In this document: positions 44,272 to 53,908 of the stretch, piece after piece
How positions within the stretch are numbered: the first letter of the stretch is position 1
Layout: each line of letters starts with the position of its first letter
Assembly (NCBI RefSeq): GCF_000212735.1
Contig: NC_015510.1
Coordinates: 1,240,001-1,304,000, forward strand
Length of the DNA stretch: 64,000 bases
Direction: 5' to 3'
Origin: Haliscomenobacter hydrossis DSM 1100
GTDB taxonomy: Bacteria; Bacteroidota; Bacteroidia; Chitinophagales; Saprospiraceae
Notes under the pieces: model-generated
Database searches by the model: none
The model's input: only the letters and a program-made list of their open reading frames with translations
What the model was told of the DNA's origin: nothing
Translations under genes and position numbers: made by a program

Positions 44272-44841
44272 TTATGCCGCATTGAGGAGCGATTGAAAAA
44301 TGTCGCGCAATTTGTTGCGACAAACTTTGGTGCGGGTTTTGGAGGCATCTTCCGAAATGTTCAAAGCGGTACCGATGTCGCGGTGAGACATTTTCTGGAA
44401 ATAGTGTTGTTGCAAAAGACTGCGGCAATCCTCCCCCAAGCGGCCAAAAGCCTGTTCAAACTGTTGCAAAGTTGATTCGTCGTACTCCTCGTCGAGAAGG
44501 TCCAATTGGTTTACTTCTACATCACTTTCTGGCAGCTGCTTGCGCTTGCGAAGCAGCATCAGGTATTCATTGCGAATGGCTTGCATGCTGTAAGCGTCCA
44601 GGTTGCCGTAGCTGACTCGCCCTTCGCGGATGAAGCGGTGAATTTTGATAAAAGCTTCAACAGTTACATCGGATGCATCGTCGTAGCTGAGGTTCATTTC
44701 ACTGCGGATGTAGTTACAGTAGCGGGGATAGTTTTGTTTGAATACCTGCTGGAAACGGGTTTCCCCGCCTTGAGCAATTTCTTCCTGGAGTAGTTGGAAA
44801 TCAGTTGTGGATAGTCCCCAGTTTTTTTGTTGGTTCGACAT
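44272..44841 (-). CDS. ECF-type RNA polymerase sigma factor
   Basis: The 189-residue protein matches a sigma-70 region 2/4 ECF factor: region 2 FKQNYPRYCNYIRSEMNLSYDDASDVTVEAFIKIHRFI (residues near 33-70) and region 4 RSLLQQHYFQKMSHRDIGTALNISEDASKTRTKVCRNKLRDIF (near 137-180) with a helix-turn-helix. Region 3 is missing, as in all ECF factors. It directly precedes a TPR membrane gene on the same strand and is divergent from the subtilase. Control of that divergent pair is inference. Confidence 0.92.
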   Translation of the reverse strand: MSNQQKNWGLSTTDFQLLQEEIAQGGETRFQQVFKQNYPRYCNYIRSEMNLSYDDASDVTVEAFIKIHRFIREGRVSYGNLDAYSMQAIRNEYLMLLRKRKQLPESDVEVNQLDLLDEEYDESTLQQFEQAFGRLGEDCRSLLQQHYFQKMSHRDIGTALNISEDASKTRTKVCRNKLRDIFQSLLNAA

Positions 44842-44903
44842 CGTTTCAGCTTATAAATGCAACGCACCCGACAAAGTGAGCCTGCTTGTTAAAGTTTTAT
44901 TAA

Positions 44904-44911
44904 CAAATCTA
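44904..44911 (-). promoter_or_regulatory. Possible -7 element of the sigma gene
   Basis: On the minus strand TAGATTTG fits TAnnTTTG, 63 bases before the sigma ATG. The sequence 20 bases upstream (TTTTC) is a poor -33. The other strand of this 180-base divergent gap shows no clear promoter for the subtilase, which might use the ECF factor instead. Confidence 0.35.
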
Positions 44912-45021
44912 AACAGCCTTGGGACATTTTGAAAATTAAGGACACATAGTTTTATGCTTACTGCCTCACTTTTGGACTTATCTTGCATTTAGTAGCAAGA
45001 ATTCACTTAAAAAACGACCTT

Positions 45022-46719
45022 ATGAGAAACATCCTTTTGATCTTTGCTTGCTTATTTTGCCTCAGCGCAGGATTGAATGCCCAAATCCTGTCGCCATTAC
45101 CTCCTGGTAAAATTGATTTGATTGTTCTGTTCCCACCGGGGACAAATGAAGCGAATATTGCAAGATGTAGAACCGAATTGGGTGCCACCGAGGAATCCAT
45201 ATCATTTCCGAGTGGAACCAGAGTTTGGCGAATGGCTGATACAGGAACCATTAAGGGCATTACACCCTTTTCTTATTCTTTTATTAAAAACCCGACGGAT
45301 GCCGTAGGAAGGGTGCAAGGCAGAACCAATGGGGTAGGGGTTGGCATTGTATCTTATGTGCAAATCAACACAAAAACACAAGCGCCACTCACGTCTACAA
45401 TCAAAAAAACTTCAGATTTGCCACAATTCAATTCTTGTGGTTTGGATGGAGAATTGATGGTAAGCCCATTAGGTAGCAGAAATGTCAAAGTAGCCATTTT
45501 AGATACCGGCTTGGAGCATAAGGATATAGAAGGTCTGCACCCTGTGTTGAAACACTTTGCCCTTTTGTCAGAGCGACGCAATTTTTCAACATCGACAAGA
45601 GACATGACCAATGTCAAAGACGACCATGGGCACGGTACTGCGGTAGCCAGCGTTGTAGTAAGGGGCTTTATGGAATTGGGAAGTAATCTTTGTCAAATTG
45701 TTCCCATCAAGGTATTGGATAAAACAGCCCAGGGTACCTTGTATGGAATTATTCAAGGCTTAGACCATGCCATGAACATCAAGGCAGACATCATCAACAT
45801 CAGTGTGGTATCTCAAGAAAAGACTAGGCCAAAAGGGAAGACCCCCATTGAAATGGTTATGAATATTGCGGAAGCCAGGGGGATTTTGATCGTATCGGCT
45901 GCTGGTAATGACAGCCAGAATATCGACCTTGATGAAAACATTCGTTATCCTGCTTGTGCTCAAAGTAAAAACCAAATTGTAGTAGGGGCGGCCACTTGCT
46001 ACAATGAAAATGTTGCCAGCTTTGCAAGCGTAGGGCAGCTTAGTATAGATCTATTTGCTCCAGGTGAAGGAGTGGGGGTGTACAGTTTGGCCCGCATAGG
46101 GGGTGGAGAAATAACATCAGGCTCCTCTTTTGCCGCGCCAACAGTAGCTGGGGTCGCCGCTGCACTGCTTACCCACATGAGTTCGCGCAATTTGGTTGCC
46201 CTAAAATGTGCTATTTTGGAATGGGGAACGACAAGGAGTATTTTGGCCGGAAAATGTGTCACTGGAAAAACCATTCATGCGCCCCGGGCATTGGAAAAAT
46301 TGGCTTCATGTGGCGCGGTAGTCCTGCCTCCTGTTGTTTCAGTTCGGGAAATTTTGGTTGACATCCAGATTGGAGCCGACCCTCTACTGGGCGCAACGGA
46401 CATGGTTAAGTTGGTGGTTTTATTTTCAGGTGGGAAAACGCTGGAGTTTGACAAAATCAATTTTAAACAAAACTGGGCTGCAAATTCTCTGCAAAAAATC
46501 CGACGTACCCTGCCCGCAGACACCAACCTGAACGACATTGTAGGGATACGCCTTGAAACAAAATTCAGCAACACAATAGGTAGTGACACTTCCTGGGATC
46601 TTAATCGGGTGATTGTTTCCACCAACGACGGGCGCACGGTTATTCCTAGAATCAATCAAAGTGGTGCGCCTCTGCACCGTTTTGCTGGTGGTAGTTTTTC
46701 CCGGGAATTCAGGCGCTAG
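45022..46719 (+). CDS. Secreted subtilisin-like (S8) protease
   Basis: From ATG 45022 (MRNILLIFACLFCLSAGLNAQ) the protein is 565 residues. An upstream TTG adds residues without signal character. An unusual pre-domain of about 130 residues comes first. The S8 core follows: Asp in VAILDTGLEHKDIEG, His in DDHGHGTAVAS, Asn in SAAGNDSQN and Ser in GSSFAAPTVAGVAAALL. A C-terminal domain of about 130 residues (VREILVDIQIGADPLLG ... VGIRLETKFSN) lacks a T9SS sorting signature. It is the first gene of a pair with the CHAT protein and is divergent from the sigma gene. Its substrates are unknown. Confidence 0.93.
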   Translation: MRNILLIFACLFCLSAGLNAQILSPLPPGKIDLIVLFPPGTNEANIARCRTELGATEESISFPSGTRVWRMADTGTIKGITPFSYSFIKNPTDAVGRVQGRTNGVGVGIVSYVQINTKTQAPLTSTIKKTSDLPQFNSCGLDGELMVSPLGSRNVKVAILDTGLEHKDIEGLHPVLKHFALLSERRNFSTSTRDMTNVKDDHGHGTAVASVVVRGFMELGSNLCQIVPIKVLDKTAQGTLYGIIQGLDHAMNIKADIINISVVSQEKTRPKGKTPIEMVMNIAEARGILIVSAAGNDSQNIDLDENIRYPACAQSKNQIVVGAATCYNENVASFASVGQLSIDLFAPGEGVGVYSLARIGGGEITSGSSFAAPTVAGVAAALLTHMSSRNLVALKCAILEWGTTRSILAGKCVTGKTIHAPRALEKLASCGAVVLPPVVSVREILVDIQIGADPLLGATDMVKLVVLFSGGKTLEFDKINFKQNWAANSLQKIRRTLPADTNLNDIVGIRLETKFSNTIGSDTSWDLNRVIVSTNDGRTVIPRINQSGAPLHRFAGGSFSREFRR

Positions 46720-46737
46720 CAACATAAGAACATGGAT

Positions 46738-46996
46738 CATCCCGAATTTTTGGGATGATAAACCGCGGATGCGGTTGAATTTATCATAGCCCCGGTCGTC
46801 CGGGGTCATTTTGGTAGCAAAAGGTTCCGCAACCGCGGATGCGGTTGAACTTTCTGCTCAATTGAGTTCAACCACTGCCGTGGTTGCCGCCAATTTGACC
46901 CAACTATTTACCCCGGACGACCGGGGCTATGATAAATTCAATCGCTCCGCGATTAGGTTTATGCCCGATTTTGACTTTTCCCAAAATTCGGGATGA
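46738..46996. repeat. Large palindrome between subtilase and CHAT genes
   Basis: 46777-46806 and 46910-46939 are perfect 30-bp inverted copies around CCCCGGTCGTCCGGGG. Outer arms CATCCCGAATTTTTGGGA and CCCAAAATTCGGGATG extend the stem imperfectly. The loop holds smaller hairpins (AACCGC...GCGGTT). A related 16-bp motif lies at 15985-16000. It fills the 329-base gap between the genes, which holds no coding frame. Confidence 0.75.
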
Positions 46997-47048
46997 TTCA
47001 TGTTTTTTTTAGTAGGTTTTGCCAGAATCCTTATTTTTGGAAAAAAGT

Positions 47049-49892
47049 ATGCTCGGTAGCAGGCCAATGGTACTTCGGATTTGTTTGTTGAATACCTCAT
47101 TTGTATTCCTCTTTTTCCTGTTTTCCCTCACTAAGGGGCATACGCAATCCACAAATAAGCTTACCGATGCTTTGTTCGAGCAATTTTATGCCTGTATTGA
47201 AGAGCCATACAGTCAAAAAACTGAAAATGAATTAAGTAAAATAAAAAACGGTTTAACAAAAATCCCTTCAGCTACCCTGGATGCCGCAGATTTGTGGCAT
47301 GAAATTGGCTTGTATTACTATGGAGACCTTGGTGCATATGAACAGGCTTTGGCTTGTTTTGTGGCAGCACAGGCCATTCGCAAAAAAATCATTCATGACC
47401 CTGCCCACAATGACCTTGCCCGCAGTGCATTTATGATTGGGGTTTGCCACAAATACCTGGGCAATTACGACAAAGCAGCCAAACAAGTACACTCGGCTTT
47501 GGCGGTAAGCCAAAAAGGGCAAAACCATTTTATGCTCGCCAAGGAGTACCTCGAACTCGGTGACATCTTTGAATTTTTAGGAGATTTTGACCACAGCATC
47601 AATTGTTACGAAAGGGCTTATCCACACATTTTAAAAAGTACCCGCGATCGGGCAACCCTTTTGGAAGACCATTTCAAAAGACAGGCCCAAGCTTATTTGG
47701 CCAAAGAAAAACACCACTTGGCCCTGGAGAAAAACCGCCAGGCCATCAAAGTTTGTCTTGATTCCATTCGCCCTGATCTGGCTGATCGTTTTCACGCCGA
47801 AATTGCCGATTGTTACACCAATATGAACATCAGCTTTCGAGCTACAAACCAGTATGATTCCGCCTATTGGTGCTTGCAGCAAGCGCTGAAATACTATCAA
47901 AAATCAAACTTGGTGGATATTGCCTTGAACATCGGCAATGTTTACAATGAATTGGGCGACTTGTACATGGCTAAAAAACAATACGCCACAGCCATTCAAA
48001 ACCAGCTAAAAGCCATCAAAATCCTGCATGATTACTCAAAGCATCGCTACCTGACTTTTGCATATACCAGTTTGGGAGAGGCGTATTTACAAAGTGGCGA
48101 ACCTGAACCCGCGCTCCGTTTTTTCCGAAAAGCGCTGCGCATCCTCGTGCCACATTTCCCATCCTCGGTTCGAAGGATCAGCACCGTTAGTGACCGAAGT
48201 CTGATTGCCCTGCATGGCATTGCCCGCTGCCAGTTGGCGCAGCAAAAACTTACCCATGCATTCAACAATTTTCGCCGTTTGGATACGCTGGTGAGCCAGC
48301 TGCGTTTTTCCTTGCGGGAAGACGGCTCCAAGTTCAGTTTGGCCAAACAAGCCCTGCCCATTTACGAAAATGCCATTTACACTGCCCTGTTATTGGGTGA
48401 TACCATTGCTGCACTGGATTTCTGTGAGCGCAACAAAGCCATCGTACTGAGGCAGGCATTAGTAGATCAGCAAGCCAAACAAAGCGTGGGCATCCCTACT
48501 CAGCACTTGAAAAAAGAGGCTACCCTACGCAGTCGACTTTTGTATTGGCAAAAAAAAGTAATTGATGCAAGCGATGAGGTACAACGCGGCATTTGGCAGG
48601 ACTCCTCGGCCCAGGCTAAAGCAGGTTTTGAACGTTTTGTGCGGTTTCTGGAAAAGCAACACCCACAATACTACCACTTAAAATATGCGCAAGTACGCGC
48701 CCCTTCTATCGCTGCTGTACAACAAAGTTTGCCAGATTCCTCTCTTTGCCTGGAATATTTTTTCGGGCAAGAACAGTTGTTTTTATTCGCCTGGTCAAAA
48801 GAGGAATGTCGGGTATTTTTCCAACGAGTGACCCCGGCTTTTAGTGATTCCTTAAGCGCACTGATCCACCTGTTGCGCCAACCCACGCCAGATGCCCCGA
48901 CTTTGCGAAAGGTAGCTAGCCTCAGTTACCTGACCTATCAGACTTTGATTGCTCCGGCAGCTTTGACTTTTAACCAACAGGGACAAATCCGTCGCTTGCG
49001 CATTATTCCCGATGGCTTATTGCATTATTTGCCATTCGATGTTTTATTAGAAGCCCCTTCTGATGACTTAAAATCGAACAATGCAGCTTATTTGATCAAA
49101 AAATACGCCATCAGTTATGGCATTTCCAATCAAACCATAAAAAATGGCCAACAGGCAAGGACCAACTTTGCATTTGGAGGTTTTGGCATCACCTATGCAG
49201 GTGTTGAAACCCGTTTGGCTCAATTGCCACTGGCCGAAAAACAAGTACTCGCCTTACAACAAATGATGGGGGGCCGGGTGTGGGTGCATAGCGAGGCCTC
49301 CGCCAACAAACAAACATTCATGCGCCAGGCACCCCAGTGTCAAATTTTACATTTGTCGATGCATGGCCTCATCAATGAGCAAGAACCGGCCAAATCAGCG
49401 CTGGTATTCGCCAAGGGAAAACAGATCCAGCCCTTGAGTGCCTTGGAAGTTTACAACCTGCACTTCAAAAACAACGAATTGACCGTGCTTGGGGCCTGCA
49501 ACACCGGCAATGGGCAATTGCAACAGGGCGAAGGAGTCATGAGCCTTTCACGTGCCTTTACGTATGCAGGGTGCAAAAGCCTAGTGATGAGCCTGTGGAG
49601 TTTGGAGGATGTGTATGCAGATGAATTGATTCAGGGGTTTTATCGGGAATTGAAAAAAGGTAGGCCGAAAGACATTGCCCTTCAACAGGCCAAATTACAA
49701 TACCTGGCACAGGAGGGTTCTGAACGGAGAGCGCCAAATTATTGGGGTGCACTAGTGTTGAGTGGAGCGCTGGAACCACTGCCAGCTGGTGCCCAAGATT
49801 GGGTGCTGTACCTGGTAGGTCTATTGTTGATCTTGATTGGGTTAGGTGTGCTTTTCTTTCGAGCTAAAATAAAGAAACTGTTTCAGGCCTAA
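47049..49892 (+). CDS. TPR-CHAT caspase-like protease
   Basis: From ATG 47049 the protein is 947 residues. It has a hydrophobic N-terminal signal/anchor (LLNTSFVFLFFLFSLTKGHTQ), about eight TPR repeats in residues 60-420 (e.g. YEQALACFVAAQAIRKK, YDKAAKQVHSALAVSQKG), a linker, and a C-terminal CHAT domain. The caspase-like His is in ILHLSMHGLINEQEP and the Cys in VLGACNTGNG. A final membrane helix (WVLYLVGLLLILIGLGVLFF) follows. CHAT proteases (as TPR-CHAT/separase relatives) cut partner proteins upon sensing by the TPR. Here the protease would face the periplasm or outside. It follows the subtilase gene on the same strand. Confidence 0.92.
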   Translation: MLGSRPMVLRICLLNTSFVFLFFLFSLTKGHTQSTNKLTDALFEQFYACIEEPYSQKTENELSKIKNGLTKIPSATLDAADLWHEIGLYYYGDLGAYEQALACFVAAQAIRKKIIHDPAHNDLARSAFMIGVCHKYLGNYDKAAKQVHSALAVSQKGQNHFMLAKEYLELGDIFEFLGDFDHSINCYERAYPHILKSTRDRATLLEDHFKRQAQAYLAKEKHHLALEKNRQAIKVCLDSIRPDLADRFHAEIADCYTNMNISFRATNQYDSAYWCLQQALKYYQKSNLVDIALNIGNVYNELGDLYMAKKQYATAIQNQLKAIKILHDYSKHRYLTFAYTSLGEAYLQSGEPEPALRFFRKALRILVPHFPSSVRRISTVSDRSLIALHGIARCQLAQQKLTHAFNNFRRLDTLVSQLRFSLREDGSKFSLAKQALPIYENAIYTALLLGDTIAALDFCERNKAIVLRQALVDQQAKQSVGIPTQHLKKEATLRSRLLYWQKKVIDASDEVQRGIWQDSSAQAKAGFERFVRFLEKQHPQYYHLKYAQVRAPSIAAVQQSLPDSSLCLEYFFGQEQLFLFAWSKEECRVFFQRVTPAFSDSLSALIHLLRQPTPDAPTLRKVASLSYLTYQTLIAPAALTFNQQGQIRRLRIIPDGLLHYLPFDVLLEAPSDDLKSNNAAYLIKKYAISYGISNQTIKNGQQARTNFAFGGFGITYAGVETRLAQLPLAEKQVLALQQMMGGRVWVHSEASANKQTFMRQAPQCQILHLSMHGLINEQEPAKSALVFAKGKQIQPLSALEVYNLHFKNNELTVLGACNTGNGQLQQGEGVMSLSRAFTYAGCKSLVMSLWSLEDVYADELIQGFYRELKKGRPKDIALQQAKLQYLAQEGSERRAPNYWGALVLSGALEPLPAGAQDWVLYLVGLLLILIGLGVLFFRAKIKKLFQA

Positions 49893-49941
49893 TGGCTCCG
49901 CTCCGCCGCTCCCTTCCGAGCAGTTCTTGCATTTGATATTT

Positions 49942-50688
49942 TCACATCCTAAACAAACCCAAAAAAGCATCTCGCCTGGTGCGCGCTAGTTTGGCTTGTA
50001 AACCATTGTGCAAAAGCACCAGATTGTAATCTCCTGCGAGGTATTCTTTGATAAAATTGAGGTTGATGATGAATTGCTTGTGGGTTCGAAAGAATATTTT
50101 GTTCTCACTGAGCAATTCATCAAAATGGCCTAAAGTTTTGGAGGCAAGTACGGTTTGTCCATTTTGTAAATGTATTTTGGTATAGTTGCTATCGGATTCC
50201 AGGGCTACAATATCTTCCAGTTCAATAAAGGTAATGCCGCGTTGAGTAGCGATGGTCAGTTTGTTGAAGGCAGAAGGGCTGGAGAAATTGGCTTTTAAAT
50301 GTTGCAACTGGGCAAAAGGAGTACCTGGATATTGCAGTTTTTTAATGGATGAAGTCAATTCCGACTCATCGATTGGCTTAAGCAAATAGTCAAAGGCCGA
50401 ATATTTGAATGCTGTGACCGCAAATTGATCATAGGCAGTAGTAAAAATCAGGGAAAAATGGAGGTCTCCTGATCCCAAGGCATCCAGCATTTGAAACCCA
50501 TTCATACGGGGCATCTCAATGTCCAAAAAAACCAGATCAGGATGGTGGCGCAGAATAGCGGCTAAACCCTCGATGCCGTCGGCGCACTCCGCAACAACAT
50601 TCAGGTCTGGGCAATGTTCGGCAACAATTTTGGCAACGACATTGCGGCAGTGGGGTTCGTCGTCAATGATGATCACTTTACGACTCAT
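49942..50688 (-). CDS. LytTR-family response regulator
   Basis: The 248-residue protein has a receiver domain (VIIIDDEPHCRNVV near residue 8; Asp in LVFLDIEMPRMNGF near 56) and a LytTR domain (EDIVALESDSNYTKIHL ... FFRTHKQFIINLNFIKEYL). Its start overlaps the kinase stop by four bases, so the two are coupled. It is close to the CHAT gene but convergent with it, so a regulatory link to that gene is not implied by the layout. Confidence 0.93.
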   Translation of the reverse strand: MSRKVIIIDDEPHCRNVVAKIVAEHCPDLNVVAECADGIEGLAAILRHHPDLVFLDIEMPRMNGFQMLDALGSGDLHFSLIFTTAYDQFAVTAFKYSAFDYLLKPIDESELTSSIKKLQYPGTPFAQLQHLKANFSSPSAFNKLTIATQRGITFIELEDIVALESDSNYTKIHLQNGQTVLASKTLGHFDELLSENKIFFRTHKQFIINLNFIKEYLAGDYNLVLLHNGLQAKLARTRRDAFLGLFRM

Positions 50689-52565
50689 AGCGGTAGGGTT
50701 AATGTTACTTTGGTTCCAATGCCAAAACCATTCCGGTCGAATAAATCTTCAAAATGGAGTGAGGCTTCAATTCCGTACAATTGTTTGATGATGGACAAAC
50801 GCTCGGCAGTAATTTGCATGCCAAAGGATTTGTGTTTGGCTCCGCTCCTGGATTTGAGTTCAGCCGCTTTTTTACGTCCTACTCCATCATCCACGACCCT
50901 GATGACCAGCGTATCATCGGTTTGCTGAATGACGATGGATACTTTCCCTTTTTCCGTCTTGTGCAAAATCCCGTGCCAGATAGCATTTTCGGCATACGGC
51001 TGGATCAGCATCGGAGGTACTTCAATGAACTCGGCCTCTACATCTGGATCCAACAATATCTCATAATCGAATTTGTCTCCAACCCTCAACTTTTCCATCT
51101 CCAGGTAAAGCTGTAAAGTACTCAATTCATTGCTGAGGGTAATCTTTTCACTACTGGAGTTTTCCAATACTTGACGGATCAAACGCGAGAACTTGGTGAG
51201 GTATAAACTGGCTGAAGCCGAATCTTTGTTCAGTGTAAAACTCTTGATGGAATTTAGGCAATTAAAAATGAAATGGGGGTTCATTTGGGCTCTAAGCGCT
51301 TTGAGCTCACTAGCCGTTGATTGCTGTTCAAGCCGAACCTTGTCCAAAGCAATTTGTCGATCACGTTGGGTCAATGCCATCGAAAACAGTACCCCATCCA
51401 GGGTGATGGCTATAAATAATAGATAAATCGGCTGAAACCAAATCTGAAATGGCAATTCCCAACCGCCACGGATTACCAATAAAAACAAGACAAAAGCCAA
51501 TAAAAGAACCCAACTTGACCAGGCGGCATAACGATAAATTGGATGCCGCAGGTAAGGCAAAAAAGCAAACGGCAAAATACCTTGATGAACCAGCATGATC
51601 GTTTCAAATCCAGATTCAGCTTTCTTTGCCAAAACCAAATTGTGAAAAAGGTGGGTAAAAGCAACATCCAATACAATCGTAAGAAACAACAACGAAATCC
51701 CAATGCTCATCAGCCAATACAGCCACGGCCTTTCCTTACGGGTATTCAAAAATTCGCGGTACAACAGCAACATCAGTATCGGAGTCAACTCATTGATCCA
51801 AAGACCAAAACGTAGAGGCATCTGACCAAAAGGTAACAACTGTAATGCATGGGTTTGATTCAAACAATCGATGAAATTGCTAAAAAACATTAGCGCACAA
51901 TACAAATTGGCTTTTTCCCAACCATTCACCAGGGATTTAAAGGCCGTAAAAATGGCAATGAATAAACTGATGCCAGCAATAAAAAAGGCAAACCACCGAC
52001 CAGGTTCCTTGGTCAAAAACTGCTGTTTATAGGCATTCGCTGGAATGAAATTACCTGAATACACTTTGGGAAACGGGCGTTTTATTGATGCACCTTCGAG
52101 AACACGTAAATAAATGTAGACCGTATCCGTCTGCGCCGCCCGCAAAGTGATTTGTAACAGTTGTTCATTTCCTCGATAAGCCAGCTGATTCGGGTCAGTT
52201 CGAAAACCTGCCTTGGCAATTTCTTTTAGTGCTCCTTGTTTGGATCTAAATGCACTGATGTCCCAGATGGATTGTTCAAAAAACGCATTGATAAACGTGT
52301 CTTTTGCTACTGTATTCCTGATGACCATGCGCAGCCAAACCTGCTGAATCGGCGTAGACAATGATGCCGAGTTGGGTATACTAAAAAGGCCCTTGAAGCC
52401 AATCGGATCAAATACCGAGCTTCTTTCCACACCTTGCCACTGAACATAATTTTGTATTGAAATACCTTCCTCTGGGAGAGGGAAAGAAAGCATTTGCTGA
52501 GCGCTAGCCAAGTTCAACCAACACAACAACCCGACGAATAAGCCGATATTTTTGATTTTAAACAT
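50685..52565 (-). CDS. LytS-type histidine kinase with 7TMR-DISM-like sensor
   Basis: From ATG 52565 (MFKIKNIGLFVGLLCWLNLASAQQ, signal peptide) the protein is 626 residues. It has an outer beta-sandwich sensor of about 170 residues (7TMR-DISMED2-like), seven membrane helices (ADY-like block WFAFFIAGISLFIAIFTAF to IWFQPIYLLFIAITL), a coiled coil, then a LytS-type kinase domain with His in LRAQMNPHFIFNCLNSIKSF and the ATP site (PYAENAIWHGI, VDDGVGRKKA). It senses an outer carbohydrate-like ligand by family precedent. Operon with the LytTR gene. Confidence 0.9.
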   Translation of the reverse strand: MFKIKNIGLFVGLLCWLNLASAQQMLSFPLPEEGISIQNYVQWQGVERSSVFDPIGFKGLFSIPNSASLSTPIQQVWLRMVIRNTVAKDTFINAFFEQSIWDISAFRSKQGALKEIAKAGFRTDPNQLAYRGNEQLLQITLRAAQTDTVYIYLRVLEGASIKRPFPKVYSGNFIPANAYKQQFLTKEPGRWFAFFIAGISLFIAIFTAFKSLVNGWEKANLYCALMFFSNFIDCLNQTHALQLLPFGQMPLRFGLWINELTPILMLLLYREFLNTRKERPWLYWLMSIGISLLFLTIVLDVAFTHLFHNLVLAKKAESGFETIMLVHQGILPFAFLPYLRHPIYRYAAWSSWVLLLAFVLFLLVIRGGWELPFQIWFQPIYLLFIAITLDGVLFSMALTQRDRQIALDKVRLEQQSTASELKALRAQMNPHFIFNCLNSIKSFTLNKDSASASLYLTKFSRLIRQVLENSSSEKITLSNELSTLQLYLEMEKLRVGDKFDYEILLDPDVEAEFIEVPPMLIQPYAENAIWHGILHKTEKGKVSIVIQQTDDTLVIRVVDDGVGRKKAAELKSRSGAKHKSFGMQITAERLSIIKQLYGIEASLHFEDLFDRNGFGIGTKVTLTLPL

Positions 52566-52757
52566 GGCATTTTTTCCTTTCCAACAAAGGTACAATCCCT
52601 TTTTGCATAGTGCCAAAACGCAGGCTCATTCATTACCACCCTCGGCTCATTGATCTGGCACTTGTACCCATTCACCCAGCTTCATTCCATACCTCTGGTG
52701 CATATTTGGGCTACTGTTGATGCAGTATTTCTTTAACCAGTTCTAAAACCTTGAACC

Positions 52758-53198
52758 ATGAAAAAAGCCATCTATTTGCTTATTGTATTGATGATTGTCG
52801 GTTCCTTTAGCTTAAAGGCACAAGACAAATCATCGACCCGAGCCAAAGCGTCCGAAAAGGTTTGGGTAATCGTCAATTTCATTAAAGACGAGGCCAAAGC
52901 AGATTATTTGTCCTGGATGAATACTCATTTCTTTCCGGCCCTAAAGAATTCCAAAGACCCTGTAATTCAAAAACAGTACCAATGCACCCGCTGGTTGGAA
53001 CCCCTCCGCCAAAATGCAGACAAAACCTGGACCTACGCTTTCATTATGGATCCAGTGGTACCCAATGCCAATTACGACATCGCCTTTCTGCTAAAACAAA
53101 CTTACGGGGAGGAAAAAGGAGGGGAATTAGCCAAACAAATGGAAAGCTATTTTGCGCTACCAACCATTGCTTATACCCTGATGCAGAGCAAGATATGA
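52758..53198 (+). CDS. Small secreted hypothetical protein
   Basis: The 146-residue protein has a signal peptide (AIYLLIVLMIVGSFSLKAQ). The mature part reads EKVWVIVNFIKDEAKADYLSWMNTHFFPALK with later AFLLKQTYGEEKGGELAKQM. This looks like a ferredoxin-like alpha/beta barrel (ABM/EthD-style), but the key residues are not clear. It is the first of three secreted genes downstream of the LytS kinase start (divergent), so the kinase-regulator pair may control it. Confidence 0.6.
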   Translation: MKKAIYLLIVLMIVGSFSLKAQDKSSTRAKASEKVWVIVNFIKDEAKADYLSWMNTHFFPALKNSKDPVIQKQYQCTRWLEPLRQNADKTWTYAFIMDPVVPNANYDIAFLLKQTYGEEKGGELAKQMESYFALPTIAYTLMQSKI

Positions 53199-53308
53199 AT
53201 TCAATCACAAGTGTGATGATTTTTTTTTCTTACGCTCCTCACTTCTACCCATTACCTGCATTCTATAACTGTAAACAACAACAATCATCATTTCAAAAAT
53301 CAAACACC

Positions 53309-53836
53309 ATGAAATCTTTGCTCGTTCTTTCATTCAGCCTTATGACGATCATTTGTTTTGGCCAAAAAAATAAACCCACCGGGGTCGTCATCAACCCAGC
53401 GGTCAAACAACTTCGTATGCCAGATTTGATTGTTCCCAACTTTGTTCAAACGGGAGCTTCTTTCAATGGCCCTAATAGCACTATCCAGGTGCCAGTAACC
53501 GTTACGGTCAAAAATGTTGGCCAAGCCCCTGCTGCCATTTTTAAGGTTGGTATCGATTACCAGCATCCCAATGGGCAAATTTACCCGGTTATGTTTACTG
53601 TATCGGGTCAAAGTAATGCTTACTATCCTTTCACCAATAGTCCACTGGCAGCCGGAGCTGTACTTACCTATCAAGGGGTATTGGTATTCCCTGACCGGTT
53701 ACGGGGCAATACCTTGTCCGCAAAAGCCATCGCCGATAGCTGTTCTGGCGACGAGTTTATGGAAAGTTACTGCCGGGTAAATGAGAGCAGTGAAACCAAT
53801 AATTCCTCAACGGCGATTAATATCGTGCTGCGTTGA
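53309..53836 (+). CDS. Secreted CARDB-domain protein
   Basis: From ATG 53309 the protein is 175 residues, with signal peptide (LLVLSFSLMTIICFGQ). Residues 40-170 fit a single CARDB/Ig-like adhesion domain: LRMPDLIVPNFVQTGASFNG, VPVTVTVKNVGQAPAAIFKV, then AGAVLTYQGVLVFPD and ESSETNNSSTAINI. Such domains bind or stiffen surface polymers. It is the second of three secreted genes in a row. A longer frame reading upstream through the 52758 gene is a shadow and is excluded. Confidence 0.75.
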   Translation: MKSLLVLSFSLMTIICFGQKNKPTGVVINPAVKQLRMPDLIVPNFVQTGASFNGPNSTIQVPVTVTVKNVGQAPAAIFKVGIDYQHPNGQIYPVMFTVSGQSNAYYPFTNSPLAAGAVLTYQGVLVFPDRLRGNTLSAKAIADSCSGDEFMESYCRVNESSETNNSSTAINIVLR

Positions 53837-53908
53837 GTCGCAGCGCAGTTTCGGACTTGTGAACGCAAAAGAGAAAAAACCAAATCCAAACACCCAAAAA
53901 TTTAAACC

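Noticed and set aside
52982-53308. 5' extension of the CARDB gene
   Set aside because: It overlaps the 52758-53198 gene in another frame; the signal peptide begins at 53309.
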